This document shows, piece by piece, positions 47,242 through 59,632 of a DNA stretch of 64,000 bases. Under the pieces are notes generated by a model. It was not told the DNA's origin, searched no databases, and was given only the letters and a program-made list of their open reading frames with translations. The number at the start of each line of letters is the position of its first letter. The first letter of the stretch is position 1. Source of the DNA: Labyrinthula sp. Ha (taxonomy: Eukaryota > Sar > Bigyra > Labyrinthulida > Labyrinthulaceae); the NCBI GenBank assembly GCA_015227615.1, contig JAALGZ010000046.1:124001-188000 (forward strand), written 5' to 3'. A program made the position numbers and the translations under genes.

Positions 47242-49650
47242 GCTGGTCATTTAGAAAGTATGAATAAGAAAACAAAAAAAAGCTGTATTATTTTCTTTTA
47301 TCTCTCTGTATCAAATAGTAAAAGATAAAGTTTAGCTTATGGTTTATTTAAATTGCCTATTTTAAGCTATAGAGTTCAGTGTAATTCCCAATCGCAACTC
47401 TTTCTTTTCTCTTTCTTCTTGATATGAAATTTAATTTCTTGATCCCATAAGTTGAAAAGTTCAGAGTTAATAAAAAATAATTATGCAATGCTAAAAGACC
47501 AAAGACCACCCAGATTTAGATTCTGATCTTGATCCATATTCTGAAGAAAATTAAAACTCTGAAGCTATCTAAGAAAACAAATTTGTCTTTATTGATTTTC
47601 ATTCTAATGAATCCGTCTGCGTTTAAACTAGATTTTACTTGATGCAGAAAACTAGTATACAAAAAATTCCTGTAAAAGATTCTCATCCAAAAAGTATTGC
47701 AAGCATTAAAATCACACATTTGAATATCTTCCACAAGAAACTATATCTTATGTTTTAAAATACTTTAGCAACACAGACTTCAAGAATTCAGGAGTATCTC
47801 ATTTTTGGCTTTATTTTTAAAATTACAGTAACTTTATTGAGGACAATAGAAAAACACTTCATATTGGTCAAGAGAGGAATAAGAGAGTTTTTGTATTGTA
47901 AATTAGACAATTTTCTGAAGTGAAGAATTTTTATTCCACTCTTCATAAGAATCATGAAAATGAATAGTCTCTTGTAAATCAAGCATAACTCTTCAATAAA
48001 TTGTTACAAGAATAGTTAAAGAGAAAACATAAACAATAAAATACAGTGTACAGCTAAATAATATGCAAAGCTTTTTTTGCCTTACTATAGCACTCAAAAA
48101 CCCTTTTATTTTCTTTATGACCTGAAATGACTATAAAGCTGTATCTTTTTGCTCTATTCTCTCACCTTTTCCCACACAATTATTTCGCCCAAATCTTGAT
48201 CCAAGATTCCTTCGATTTAGTTCTCCAATATCATTTGTCTTATTTTAGTCATTGTAAGTGTGTTATATATTGCACACTTGCACATCTCTCCACGTCATTA
48301 TTATGCTATGGTAGCTTTGTACTCATGAAATATGACTATTAACAACTGTAATCTGAACTTATATATTTTCAAAGAGTGGTCATTGAAGCTTCAAACCACG
48401 CCTAATTCGGATAAATAATATGGAAAAACAAAAAAAAGTTCGCAAATTATGAACAGACTTCCTGTCGTCAGATATATATGGTCGAGAAGACAGGTATTTG
48501 TGGTTTATCTCCAGGGACTAAAGTACGAATTAGGCGAAGCAAGAAATCGGAGAGATAACCATACAGGAAAGGGTATCATACTTGACATGCCTATAGAACA
48601 AGAAACCAATGTGGAAAGTAGCGATATTTCCCAATCCGCTGCTGGAACAGTACCTACAGTCGTGTTTGACGAGTCCCTCATAGAATCAATTAAATAATTA
48701 GGTTCACCCACGGTAAGGCCCCAAGATTAGAGAATCTTACCTTCTTGGACTGAGAAACGTTGACAAAATTAATCATACTTTTCAAAAGAGTCAGAACTAG
48801 GAACGCGCTAATGGGAAAAAACGAATGGTTAAGTTGTACTGTGTTCCTAAATATACGGGGGCACTGCGTAAATCACAAAGATACAGTAGTCAAGATAAAA
48901 CGTTTAGGGAAAAAATTAAATATCCAGAATGATAGCCTACTCAATCATAGCCTCAGCAGATTAAATAAAGAACTGAAGTGGCCTAGCTTCTTTGAAAGTG
49001 GAGCGGAAGCTATCCAAGCGTTTTTTATGAAAGCTAGATAAAACTTGGTCCTGCCAGAGAATTAAGTAAGGATGCTCAAAAAGTCGTGGTTAAGACGTTT
49101 ATTAATAACTTACCAGAATACCTCCAGATAGATCAAACCAATTATACAGATGTTTTGATGGAGCCGGAAACCTTCAAAATTTCGGGGAGAAGTTACAGTA
49201 ATTTGCAGCTATCGAAGATGCACAGGTTAGAATGAGATGAAACACACCTGGAAAAACACATCCACTTATGAGTCAATATGTTGGATACAGTGAAAAGCAA
49301 CTAGTCCCAGCTACACCTACTATTAAGAGCCCGGACATGAGTGAGAACCTAATGGAGCTATTTATGATGGTGTTAAACAAGATATCGGAATCTGTTAATA
49401 AATGCTTCAATTGCAATGAATAGAAGCACTTCATGATCAGCTGTCCGCTGAAGAACAAAAAGAATGATACGGAATTGGTGGAAAATTTAACGCAGCAAAA
49501 CATGTGAAGGAAAGGGAATACAGGAAGTTGTCAACAGCTGAAGTCTATGCTAGTAAAAAGACTTGTGGCTGAACGAGTGACATTTATAGAGGTATTGGAT
49601 CACAACCAGTGGATAAGTGTCCCAGGATGTCTCGATTCTGATGCAGGAAG
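46633..49650. repeat. Near-identical direct repeat, second copy
   Basis: Partner of 37,080-40,097. After 49,650 this copy continues into the rest of the gypsy fossil, whereas the first copy switches to the AACGTTAA cluster. Confidence 0.85.
47242..48420. repeat. ROCO 3' flanking block, copy 3
   Basis: Almost base-identical to 37,689-38,867. Nothing that I accept as a gene. Confidence 0.55.
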
Positions 49651-52600
49651 AACTCTTGAACGGGTGAGCATGCATCGGCAATATTATCAAACATCCTACC
49701 CTGTGTTTAACAACCTTTGTGCTAAATTGGCCAATAAACAAATGGTTTCAGTGGTAGAAAAGATTGAAATATATGCAAGAGTAGGGTTTTATGGAGCCAG
49801 TCCAGTGAATCTCAGGACAGAATAACTTTTTTGGCGGAAGATGAAAATATAGATGTGTTGTATGTATGGCGAGACGTCATATTCTGCATGGGCGTCCTAC
49901 CAGAACAAGTTATGACCGAGATGAAAAATGTGGGGGGAAATAATGTGCCCATACGTTGCATATAAGAAGAACTGAAAGGAATGTAATATCTTGATGGCGC
50001 AAACCGGGGTATATGACCATAACAATGGGAAGAATGTATTCGAGACAAATGAATTTATATTCCTGTCACCGCTGGTTTTCTGCCTAAAATATAATCAACA
50101 TAAAAATGGAATATAGTCAGAAAAACTGTAATAGCGTCTTCGAAATCTAGTGATATATATGGGTTTTAGGCTCCAATGAGATGAAATACGCTGAATTTAA
50201 ACCCGACTTTGAAAACTATGCGAGGATATATGATATTGAAGAAGGAAGTAAGCTCATTGGAATCTCGGAGAATACCCTCGATCAAACTAACTGACACAGT
50301 TTACGACAAACCAAACGAGGAGCTATCTGCAGCCACAATTCTTGGAGGAGATGGACCGAATATATACTGGGAGGAGCAAGTCAAGGAAATAAAGAAAATT
50401 CTGAACATCATTATTGATACAACGAGGTGATTAAATGTTGAACAAAGAAAAATCATTTTACCTGTTTGCAACAGGGACGTGAAGGCATTCAGCCTCATAC
50501 AAGGGGCTGATAGGTTAATCAAATTGAACACAGTTGAATGCCATTTTACCTCCAACGCTTCACTTGGGCTATCAGTCAAGCCAAGATCAGTCAGTGAAAT
50601 ACAAGAGAACTGACTCACGGTGAGATTAATATAACTACAAGAGGAAAATATAATAAGAAGAGTAGAGAATCATTTATACCCTCCATATACATACAGTTCC
50701 GAAAAAACTAGGCGACCCGAAAAAATAGTATAGAATGGTCGTCAAAATGCAAGCTATCAACTATTTAATGATACAAAAAGCCCTGCAACGGCCATATATT
50801 GAGATGAAACTGCCACATATGGAGCAGCAACTGAAGCGCTCAAGGAAGGCTCTTTTCTAAGGAGTCCTTGACTTGGTGTCTGCCTTTGACTATCTCCCGT
50901 TACACCTACATGGTAGAAAATACTATAATATTATAACTTCATGGAGAGTCCCATATAAGTTTCAGGGGACTCTCCAGGGATGGAAGAGTTCACCAGTGCT
51001 GTTCCAAGATAGAACCTACTGACAGATACTCCAGTTTACGAAGTTGATGGATGCAAGAAACGAGGACTTCGTCATAATAAAGTAGTTGGATGACGTCATA
51101 CTCTTCCACAGAGCCTTTGAAAACTATGTAAGAGTCCTAGTGGAGATATTAGTGTCGTTTGCAATGTTGGATGAAAGACCGGACACAAATAAATGTGAGA
51201 AAATAAGAGAAAAGTTGAAATATTGTGCTAGAGCCTTATATAAAGGAACTTATTCATTCCAAGAGGAGTATTATAGAAACATCCTGAAATTAAATAGACC
51301 CACCTATCAGCAAGAACCTACAAATATATTATACGTGTGCAATTGGGCTGTACCCCCGATATAGAGCCTTACTGAAATAAGGGCTGGATTCGACAAGGCA
51401 GTAAAGCCGGGAATGAAAATGAGCAACCTGAAAAAGTTGAAGATACTGATCGCATGAAGTGACGAGTTGGTAGCTATTTGGGAGGACTTTCTTGTAGAGA
51501 TAGCCAAAGCAATAGAAAAAACCTCTATGTACAAGATTTATCTTGGGCACTAAACCTATTACCGGTTGGTTGCTCCAAATATTGAAGCTTCTTCATGACA
51601 CAAACAGAATACAGAGAGGACGACAAAGAAGTAGAGGAAAGAAAGCGTTTCCCGATGATGCAGTTCAGCGGTGCATTCGCAACAGGATTGAGGAAGTAGA
51701 ATATAAGTCAAAAGGTGTTGTTCCTGGTCTTACACATGATACAAAGGATCAACTATATGATCCAAAGTCACCCAAAGAAGTTCGTGTATTCACTGATTAT
51801 AGAAACTTATTCTATCTTGTTAAGCCACATTGACAGAGTAACCGACCATACTTCACAAGATTATTAAGATGGGAGATGTATTTCTAAGACGCGAAAGTAA
51901 TCTTTTTTCATTTTACCGGAAAGCTTAATATTTTGGCTTACATAGTTTCTAGGTGAGTCGATCCAAAATAGAAAGTTGAATCTATCGAGGTATCGAGAAT
52001 AGAAATTGATATGGGCGCCACGAGATATGCTAAAACCAAACCAATTAAAGACTTGCTGATACAAATGGACAGCGATTGCCTTTCCTTCATAAACCCATAC
52101 TATAAGGGCTTTTAAAAATGATTGGAGGAAGATTGAGAAGTAAGTCCTATGGGAAAAGATGCGGATGGAAAGACAAAGGTCCAGAAAGATAGGGTAGTCG
52201 ATGTAGCAATACGCAACCTCATATCCATTATAGAACCCTCATAATCAAGAGAAGTAGAACAGCTGCAAAAATAATATATATTTGAGGATATAGAAAAGAA
52301 GAAGGAAGTTAAGAAAATGACACAATAAACACACAAGATATCTGTGCATTGTAATAGAATCCCGTCAATGATTAAGGCTCCGCACCACTTGATTGATGTA
52401 TGAAGGAAACTGGGTAGAGCTATACGAACAGAATTTTTGTGCATCTTTAAAGGGATTACATTATTGTGTCAGGAGATGATTTAACGAGGAAAGTTAGTCT
52501 GAAGTAGTGCAAGAAACGAGCAACACTGGTAGTGGTGGAAGCCTTGATAAATCGGCATAAATGGCTAGAACTTGAGCCTGAATTCAATATGGTTACCGAT

Positions 52601-53200
52601 CGTGGTTCACACTTCACGAATATACTTCTTAAAGAACTAAGTCAATAGTGTTGATACGGTCACCGGATTTCAATTAATTATGCGCCATGGACTAGCGTAG
52701 TGGTGGAAATTGCTAATGACAACATCCTGAAGCTTTAAAATTGATATTTTCAGAGCTGGATATATCATTTGAGGATAGGTCATGCCTACTATCAGCAATT
52801 ATGGCTACGATGAATATAACACGAACATGAAGGAATAAAATATTGACCCCGAACGAGTTTTTTATGGGAAGGATGGAAGTGGAATTAGTAGATCGCCTCT
52901 AAAACAATAACTTTTTAGCATTCTAGAAAATAAAGAGATTTGTGGCCCAATTTACAGATCAATGTTCGTGTATATATGCCCCCATTTATCCAAGGAAATT
53001 CTATAGAATCAGTATGGAATACATGAACATACGAAGCTGATGCGGAACAAGGAAAACAATAGATATAATTCACATTACTCAACATTTACCATGTAGTTTA
53101 ACATAGACGACTGAATATCTTTTTCAAGTGCGAACACACAGAGGAAAAGGGTTGAACACCAATTAGTTTGGACATGATTGTATGTTATAGTGGACACTGT
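48421..53200 (+). mobile_element. Ty3/gypsy-type retrotransposon fossil
   Basis: The most complete copy of this element in the window. Parts in order: gag with a CCHC-type zinc knuckle (about 48.4-49.5 kb), a protease-like region, reverse transcriptase with an LDD catalytic motif near 51,090, RNase H-like VFTDYRNL near 51,790, and an integrase core with TDRGSHF near 52,600. The order RT-RNase H-integrase identifies Ty3/gypsy. It is heavily broken (well over ten interruptions) and cannot be active. LTRs were not identified at either end; the right end abuts a (TA)n tract and a LINE. The decay suggests it is old and predates the ROCO duplications that carry part of it. Confidence 0.8.
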
Positions 53201-53205
53201 CGGTG

Positions 53206-53208
<3 letters not shown>

Positions 53209-53237
<29 letters not shown>
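53209..53237. repeat. (TA)n microsatellite, likely LINE 3' tail
   Basis: About 14 uninterrupted AT dinucleotides. It lies exactly at the 3' end of the minus-strand LINE, where simple-repeat tails are common in several LINE clades. Confidence 0.75.
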
Positions 53238-53240
<3 letters not shown>

Positions 53241-56000
53241 GAGGCTTCCAGTTTATGTTGCCGCTCTTGTCCATATACTGTATTGCTGCAGGATAGGCTA
53301 CTCTTTTTGGTGCTCTAAATCATCTCAATTCTTATAGAACAAAAAGAGGATAAGAGGGGTCTCTTCAAGACTCCATAGCGAGTTGGGAAAGAAAAGTGAC
53401 TTGACCCCAGCGCGTTCAAGTTTTTTAGAAAGATCATATTAAAAAAAATTGTTTCTGTTGATGGAGTATTTCTAGGCGTTTGTGCTCCTGTAGTGCTGAT
53501 GTACATCCATATCTTAGGATGTTAAGCACTTGTTTAAATTTAACATGTTTGAGTTTGTTTGGAGAAATAGGGTTTCGTTGGATATGTTCTCTGATTTGCT
53601 TCAATTTTTCATCCAGGATATTTTTATAACATCATTCTAGTTCCTCTTCCGATGTATGACAAGTTCCAGAGTACTGAGGTCCCCTGGTTTCATCATAAAC
53701 CTAGTAAACTTTATGCTATCAACTACATTTTTGTTGTTTCTAGATTATGAGTTAAATTTGGTAGGAAGGTTGCAATTTCACTTTCAATTTTAAATTTTAT
53801 AAAAGGACATTGCCAAAACCATAACGTTTTCAAATTTAGGTTTAACTTTATATATGAATTGAAGCAGATAAAAGAAACATCTTATATTTTAAGTCTCACA
53901 TGAAACGCACTAGTTGCATTTTCAAGGAAAGAGTATACATACCAATGCTGTTAAATTTAGCTACAAGACAAAGATAACCTTTTAATGGTTGGATTTCCTT
54001 TCCGTTTATCCGTACTGAGTTTACTTGAGGTTGTAACTTGGATTGGGTTCTCGGTTTTGATTGCTTTGCAGTCAGGGTTTCATCCCGAATCTAATTTGGC
54101 GTGCCATAAAAAATCTAAAGCGTTTATAGTATTTGAACGATTACTCACTAACAAAATATATCTTACAGTTCTCACAGAAATTTAAATCAAAGATATTGTC
54201 ACGTACTTCTCTGATATATTATTGGTTACTGTGAAGTCGGGATCAATAAGAAACATCTTTGTCTTTTCAATATTTGTTAAACCCGGTGATATTTTCTATC
54301 TTTTGTAGTTAGGAAACAAAGTTAGTTATGTGCTCATCTTCTTTGCATATGACAACAATACCATCGACAATGGCAAGATAGCCTAGCTATCTGTTATTGG
54401 TGTCTAGGTTGTAGAGTGTAAGGAATTGGGTTTCTTTTACAATGGGGCTAAGCCAGAGGGTAAGTAAACTTGCAGAAAAGGGATCTCCTTGGAGAATAGT
54501 ACGTAGGAACTTAACAGGTTTGAAAGTTCATTATCCCAGCTACTTTGACTGTTGTCATGTTGTAGAGGTTTTTTATTATACCCCTTACCTTTTTTAGGAA
54601 GGTGGTGTCTATTAAGTGAGAGTTAAATAAAATAATGATGAGCGCTGCCAAAAACTTTTTTAAAATTTATAAATATGAATTTGAGTTTGATATCATCTTT
54701 AACAGTTTCGCTTATAAGTTTCTGCAGTACTTCTGTTTACTTCACGACTCATCTATTTTCTCCTAAACTAGGTTAATAGTTTTGAAGTGTCTGGATAATC
54801 AGTTTTAACATATGATTAATACTTTTTGTCCGAAACTTAAGGATATTGTTGTTTAAAGCACTGGGCCATATGAGCTAGGATCATTGACTGATTTTTTATG
54901 TTAATAAATATGGATTATCTTCCAAGAACAAAGTTTCTCTTTTGCTAAATGTTGTACTTCGCCTGTTCTAAAGATAGTTTGGATAGTTTGGGTTGCAGCT
55001 TTCTGAACTGCTTCAGAGGATTTGAGTATTTCATTATGCATTTAATCTTCTTCAGGTGCTCTATTATTTTTTAGAGATTTGATGGCAAGTTTAACTTCTT
55101 CAAGTGTAGGTGGATGTATCGCAATGTCGTTTGTAAGATCCGGTTCAAGAATTGGTTGACGATAATACTCCCTTTTATTTTCAGTTATTTGAGTTGGTGG
55201 TATAGAATGTTGCTGTTGCTTCTACATGTGTTTTCTTAGGTTCTCAAGTCCCTTGTGCTCGTTAATACTCGTCCTAGCTTTACTATGTTTCATTATGGCA
55301 GTATTGTTATAGGCTAGTTTTAGTAGGTGAATAGGTTTGTATGCTCTTCTACTATTATTTTTTGAGAACTCTTGCCGTATTTCTGTTAATGCGCTATCAA
55401 CCCAGCCGCTACGAACCTGTTTTGCATTGTCTTTAACTTCCTGGTTCATACCTTTACCTTCTTCCAGTTTTGCCGTATTCCAGCAATTGGGCTTTCTGGT
55501 CAAGAGCTCCACTGTTCTTGTAGAGTTATATCTCGGTTGGAGACTGGTGACTTGATGTGGTATGAGTTGTTTTTTATCTTAGAAACTATCTTGGTTAGTT
55601 CAAGATAGTCTTTTTCGTACCTAGACTTAGTATCTATATACTTTGCATGTTCAAGATTGGATTTCTTAACAAGTTCTGGGTTGCTCGTAAAAGCAAAATG
55701 ATTTTTAGTAGTTTGTTGAGCAGGTGGAGACTTTTTTTGAGAAAAGATCCGCAGAGCTTGAGTTCAATAACAACGTGATCTTGTTTTTTCTTTACTAAGA
55801 CGCATTCTGAGATATCTAACCTTCGTTTGAATCTATGCTCATCAGGTACATAGCTTGTAATAACAAAATCTACCTGAGATGAATTAAACTAAGAATTTCT
55901 TAGGAAATATTTACTTTGGCTTTGAAAACCCTTCTTCTCTGTGAATAGTCTGTGGTTAATAATAGATCAGTTATAATTCTTTAATGGCTAATCTAATAAT
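53238..56000 (-). mobile_element. Degenerate LINE with APE endonuclease and RT
   Basis: Read on minus from about 56.0 kb. The end of an APE-type endonuclease is seen at about 55,880-55,750 (SSQVDFVITSYV..LDISECV..QDHVVIELKL). A linker follows (55,512-55,222), then the RT start PPTLEEVKLAIKSLKNNRAP near 55,090, LQGDPFSASLLTLWLSPI near 54,480, the catalytic region AIVDGIVVICKED near 54,380 where YxDD is expected, and the thumb-side motif NILRYGCTSALQEHKRLE near 53,500. Stops interrupt it, and Asp is changed to Gly in the catalytic pair, so it is dead. The N-terminal part of the endonuclease was not found; it is 5' truncated or decayed. The order endonuclease-RT and the simple tail suggest an RTE/CR1/Jockey-like clade, not resolved further. 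Confidence 0.75.
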
Positions 56001-56199
56001 TTTCCACTAGTATTAATTTTGCTAGAGTATTCAACTTTGTTATTATTATCTAACTCTTTCCTAATTATTTGTACAATAAAATTACAAATAATAATTACAG
56101 TTCTTCTTCTTTACATATCTTTCAAGTATTGATAAAAATTTTGAGTACGTTATAATTTCTTATTCAGAATGAGGTGCTTCATAATTATAAAGGGCAATA

Positions 56200-56540
56200 G
56201 TTTATTTCTGATCTAGTTTTACAACGAATACTAAGATTCTGTCTTTAGGCCATCTGGTTTCAAAAACTCGACTGGATGGTTTTTCAACAATGAGCATCAC
56301 TACGCCTACAGATGTCGCAGAATGTTTTTAGTAAAACCATCTAATAACATCTCTGCTGATATAAACTTGTTCCTGAAATCTCTTGTAATCTTCTCTTTTA
56401 AGTATTTGGTAAGAGAGAAACTCTATATTTGCATCCTAGATAATTTTGATTATGAAATTAAGTATAAACATAGTAAGAAAAACAACATTCACAGGAATAT
56501 ATTAATATATATATTTATGAAAGGTCATATTCCCTGAGAA
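56200..56540 (+). mobile_element. Possible small Ty3/gypsy fossil fragment
   Basis: A short stretch (NFDYEIKYKHSKKNN) resembles the end of RNase H in Ty3/gypsy elements, which often reads like DFEIKYRPGKKN. Broken relic, isolated from the larger fossil by the LINE. It could be unrelated. Confidence 0.3.
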
Positions 56541-56958
56541 CCCTTTGGATTGAACAATTAGCTTGTTCTTCGTAGAATCTGATATATTCGTCTTATGATT
56601 TTCAGTGCATATAATTTGTAACTAACTTAAAGACTACAAATATATCTTCTATATCTAAATTTAAATATTTAAAAGCTTAATTTAATAGTTTGGAATAGAA
56701 TTATTGACTTGAGTAATATCTTATTGATTGATTAGATATATAAGAATAGAAATAATTAGAAAAGCAGCTGAAGAAGAACTGCAAGTGAAATATGACCAAG
56801 AAAAATACCTTTCTTTAAAACACTACGAATAGCAACTACAAATAATTTTCTCCGAAAAGTAATTCGTTATCTCTTGAATAAAATGATCATAAGTCGTAAT
56901 AGAAAACATACATTACAAGATAATTCTGAGTTTTTCTGCGAATAAACACAGCTTAATA
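56541..56958. other. AT-rich 3' flank
   Basis: No gene, RNA or repeat recognised. It borders the gene-dense right end. Confidence 0.4.
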
Positions 56959-57888
56959 TTAAATAGCTGGATTTCTATGGAGATAAGCTAAATTATGAAT
57001 ATCTAATTTCTTAGACAATCTTTTCCCTTCATCTTCATGAACACTAACAACTTCCACATCTTCTTTTTTAACTTGTTCAATTAAGTTTCGTATTGATTTT
57101 TTTGAATGTATTTCAGATACTTTTGAAACAGCAGTACAGACAGTCTCTAAATCAATATCTTTCGTAATCTCACACTTTGGTCGCTTTTCATCCTCTTCTG
57201 TAACTAAAACACCTTTATAATTTTCTTTGTTGTCAACTTGATCTTGTAATAAATCCTTTTCTTCTTCTTTTACCAAACTCACGGCTTTTTTAATCTCCTT
57301 TAAAGCCTTCAAGACATCCAAATTACAAACATACTCCTCAAAATCAAGATCCGCAACAAAAGCAAGTAGTTCATCCACATTCTCTTCTTCTCTCTCTTCA
57401 ACTCTCTCCTTTTTCTCTGCCCATATAGGAACTGGTCTATCACTATATCGCCTTATACCCATTTGTTCTCTCTTATTCAAGACCTTTTCCCTTTGTTCTT
57501 TCAAAGCCATAGCAAATTCTTTTCTTCTCCTTCTCTTTTGTTCCTCCATTTCTTTCAAACTATTTTGCTTTTCCTTTAATTGCTTACTCAATTCTGAAAT
57601 ATACTTCCTATATTTGTTCAGTCTAATCTGTTTTTTCGAAATTCTAGTCTCTGCGACTGTGATTGGTTTAATCGGTGTCAAACCTATCTTTTCACCTTGT
57701 TTACTGGTTGATATAAATGGAGCAGCTGCTTTAATTTCACTCAAGTCACTCCTATTTGACACATTTGGAAAACATCTTGCATTTAAAAATGGTCTGTTAC
57801 ATAGCATCACACCTTTATAGTTTCCCACTGACTCTGAGTTCACTATTTCTCCTGATGATCTACTTCCACTTTCTCTTCCATCGACCAT
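56959..57888 (-). CDS. Conserved-looking coiled-coil protein, unnamed
   Basis: Single-exon frame of 309 residues. Recognisable parts: YKGVMLCNRPF at about residue 24; a basic, Glu-rich coiled coil at about 95-160 (SKQLKEKQNSLKEMEEQKRR); a VPIWAEKK motif at about 165; an acidic segment ELLAFVADLDFEEYVCNLD at about 185-205; and a C-terminus ending NLAYLHRNPAI. The ordered short motifs suggest a conserved eukaryotic family, perhaps of the cilium or basal body, but I cannot name it and the cellular role is a guess. The ATG lies only 12 nt after the stop of NCAPH2 on the same strand and has no promoter motif of its own, so the two may share a transcript. Confidence 0.75.
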   Translation of the reverse strand: MVDGRESGSRSSGEIVNSESVGNYKGVMLCNRPFLNARCFPNVSNRSDLSEIKAAAPFISTSKQGEKIGLTPIKPITVAETRISKKQIRLNKYRKYISELSKQLKEKQNSLKEMEEQKRRRRKEFAMALKEQREKVLNKREQMGIRRYSDRPVPIWAEKKERVEEREEENVDELLAFVADLDFEEYVCNLDVLKALKEIKKAVSLVKEEEKDLLQDQVDNKENYKGVLVTEEDEKRPKCEITKDIDLETVCTAVSKVSEIHSKKSIRNLIEQVKKEDVEVVSVHEDEGKRLSKKLDIHNLAYLHRNPAI

Positions 57889-57900
57889 TTCTTATTTATT

Positions 57901-59562
57901 TTAAACAGCTATTCTTAAATTAAGAAGTCCAGAGTTTTCAGAAAGAGAGATTTTTCCATTATTCACAAGTTGTAAGGATGATAAGAAATTCCTACTTATT
58001 TCGTATCGATGAATAGAAGGTATAGTCATAGATTTTAAAATATCTTTTTGTGTTTCGTGAATATCAAACAAAGGTTGATCATTTTCATTATCTAAAATAG
58101 ACATCAAGTCAGTTTTCCACTTTCGAAGACTAATTTGACGACCAGTTTCAACTCTAAACTCATTTACTCTTTTTTGATACTCTTCAACATATTTAAGACG
58201 TTCATTATTATAATTTACAGCTTCATGTATTTCATTTTCAAACTGTTTATGTATTTCCATATCATCAAACGCATCGCATAGGTCTTCAAAATCATCATCG
58301 GGAGAAGGAGTACATTCTACCTCTCTTTCTTCTTCTTCTTCTGCTTCGACAGAATTCAATTGCTTTTGTAGATTCTTTGGTAGTTCTAATTCCTCAGCTT
58401 TTGCTTTTATTAAATTAGGTTTTTCTGTGAGAAAAATATCTGGTAGAAAAATAGATTTCGTCTTTGTTTTTTTGAGAATATTATATACTTTAGTTTCCTG
58501 GGATATAAAATACTTTGATGTCCATCTAGCCTCTTGGATATTAAAATGAATATCAAGAACTTTCTTTGATAGTTTGAATTTTTTGTTATACTTTCTCGTT
58601 TTCTTCCTAAACTCATTTCTCTTTTTTTCATCTACTTTTTGTGAATCAACCAATCGAAAATCCATAATCTTTGGAATCAAAAAATTTGCAAGATCCTTGT
58701 CATAGTTTTCAGAAGCTTTCTCTTCAGGAAAAGAATCTTCTCGTAACAAATCTATTTCTTCTTCGTTACCGTCATCAATTTCCTCCAACTCAAAGTCAAG
58801 ATTTGGTTCAACTTCATTCGGTTCCTCTTGAATCACTTCTTGAGAAGTATTTTCTGTTTCAATATTTATTGAATTATGAAACAAAACTTGTTCTTCTTCT
58901 TTTGGAATACATTGAACTTTAACTAATAAAGTATTATCTTCTTTAGTCATCATATCTTTTCTTATACTTTTTCTTTTCTTTTTCACTTCATTAAATTTCA
59001 TATAAGGAGCAGAGTTAACTAAATCAAAAACAGGGTCTTGAATATAAATAAACACTTTTCTCTTTTCTTTACGTTGGTTAAATCTTCTTTCACCTTTTTT
59101 CTTTGTCTTTTTCTGTAAATATTTACTTTGTTCACCTATTGCTTCATATGTTTTTTTATGCCAATCTTCAACATTTACTCCAAATTCTTTTACATAACTA
59201 TCCATTTGCAATGAAGCTTCTGCAAAATTTAACTCTTCTGAAGATTCACTTTCTTCATCTTGATCTACTTCTTTTGGTCTGTCCATCTCAGCAAAAGATT
59301 CCCTGCAAGTTTCCTCTGTCATAAAGGATTTGCTTGAAAAACTTAAATTCTTCTTATATGGATCATTAAAGGATATTTTTGTATGATTTGATTTTTTTAT
59401 CTTTGCTTTCTTTATTGATTTCAAGTAATCTCCAAGAGTTTGTAGGGACGTATTATAACCGTGTCGTTTTCCAAATGGTAAAACTTTTAACATTTTCTTT
59501 GAAATTTTATTTTTTTGAACATTTCCAAATTCAGATTTTCCAAATTTAGCTTTCGATTTCAT
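57901..59562 (-). CDS. NCAPH2: Condensin II subunit H2 (kleisin beta)
   Basis: Single exon, 553 residues. The C-terminal third matches CAP-H2: RKWKTDLMSILDN, then QPLFDIHETQKDIL (CAP-H2 proteins have PPFDIHEYG at this place) and YEISRNFLSSLQLVNNG (matching the SLQLANNGNVE-type end that forms the winged helix binding SMC4). An upstream LNFAEASLQMDSY stretch recalls the NFAEAALLIQGSA region. The middle is acidic, as usual for this linker. CAP-H2 bridges SMC2-SMC4 heads and recruits CAP-D3/G2 for mitotic chromosome compaction. The start at 59562 is the first true ATG; a longer reading to 59583 would start at GTG. The canonical N-terminal SMC2-binding helix is not clearly recognisable. It is divergent from LUC7 across 150 nt. 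Confidence 0.85.
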   Translation of the reverse strand: MKSKAKFGKSEFGNVQKNKISKKMLKVLPFGKRHGYNTSLQTLGDYLKSIKKAKIKKSNHTKISFNDPYKKNLSFSSKSFMTEETCRESFAEMDRPKEVDQDEESESSEELNFAEASLQMDSYVKEFGVNVEDWHKKTYEAIGEQSKYLQKKTKKKGERRFNQRKEKRKVFIYIQDPVFDLVNSAPYMKFNEVKKKRKSIRKDMMTKEDNTLLVKVQCIPKEEEQVLFHNSINIETENTSQEVIQEEPNEVEPNLDFELEEIDDGNEEEIDLLREDSFPEEKASENYDKDLANFLIPKIMDFRLVDSQKVDEKKRNEFRKKTRKYNKKFKLSKKVLDIHFNIQEARWTSKYFISQETKVYNILKKTKTKSIFLPDIFLTEKPNLIKAKAEELELPKNLQKQLNSVEAEEEEEREVECTPSPDDDFEDLCDAFDDMEIHKQFENEIHEAVNYNNERLKYVEEYQKRVNEFRVETGRQISLRKWKTDLMSILDNENDQPLFDIHETQKDILKSMTIPSIHRYEISRNFLSSLQLVNNGKISLSENSGLLNLRIAV

Positions 59563-59632
59563 GTTTATATTCTTCTTCAACACTTTTTATCTCTTTTCTT
59601 TCTTTTTTTGTTTTTTGTTGACAACTTAACTG

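Noticed and set aside
53209-53237. (TA)n as a replication origin or centromere element
   Set aside because: Too short, and better explained as the simple tail of the adjoining LINE.
59562-59583. NCAPH2 start at 59583
   Set aside because: That codon is GTG; the first ATG is at 59562.
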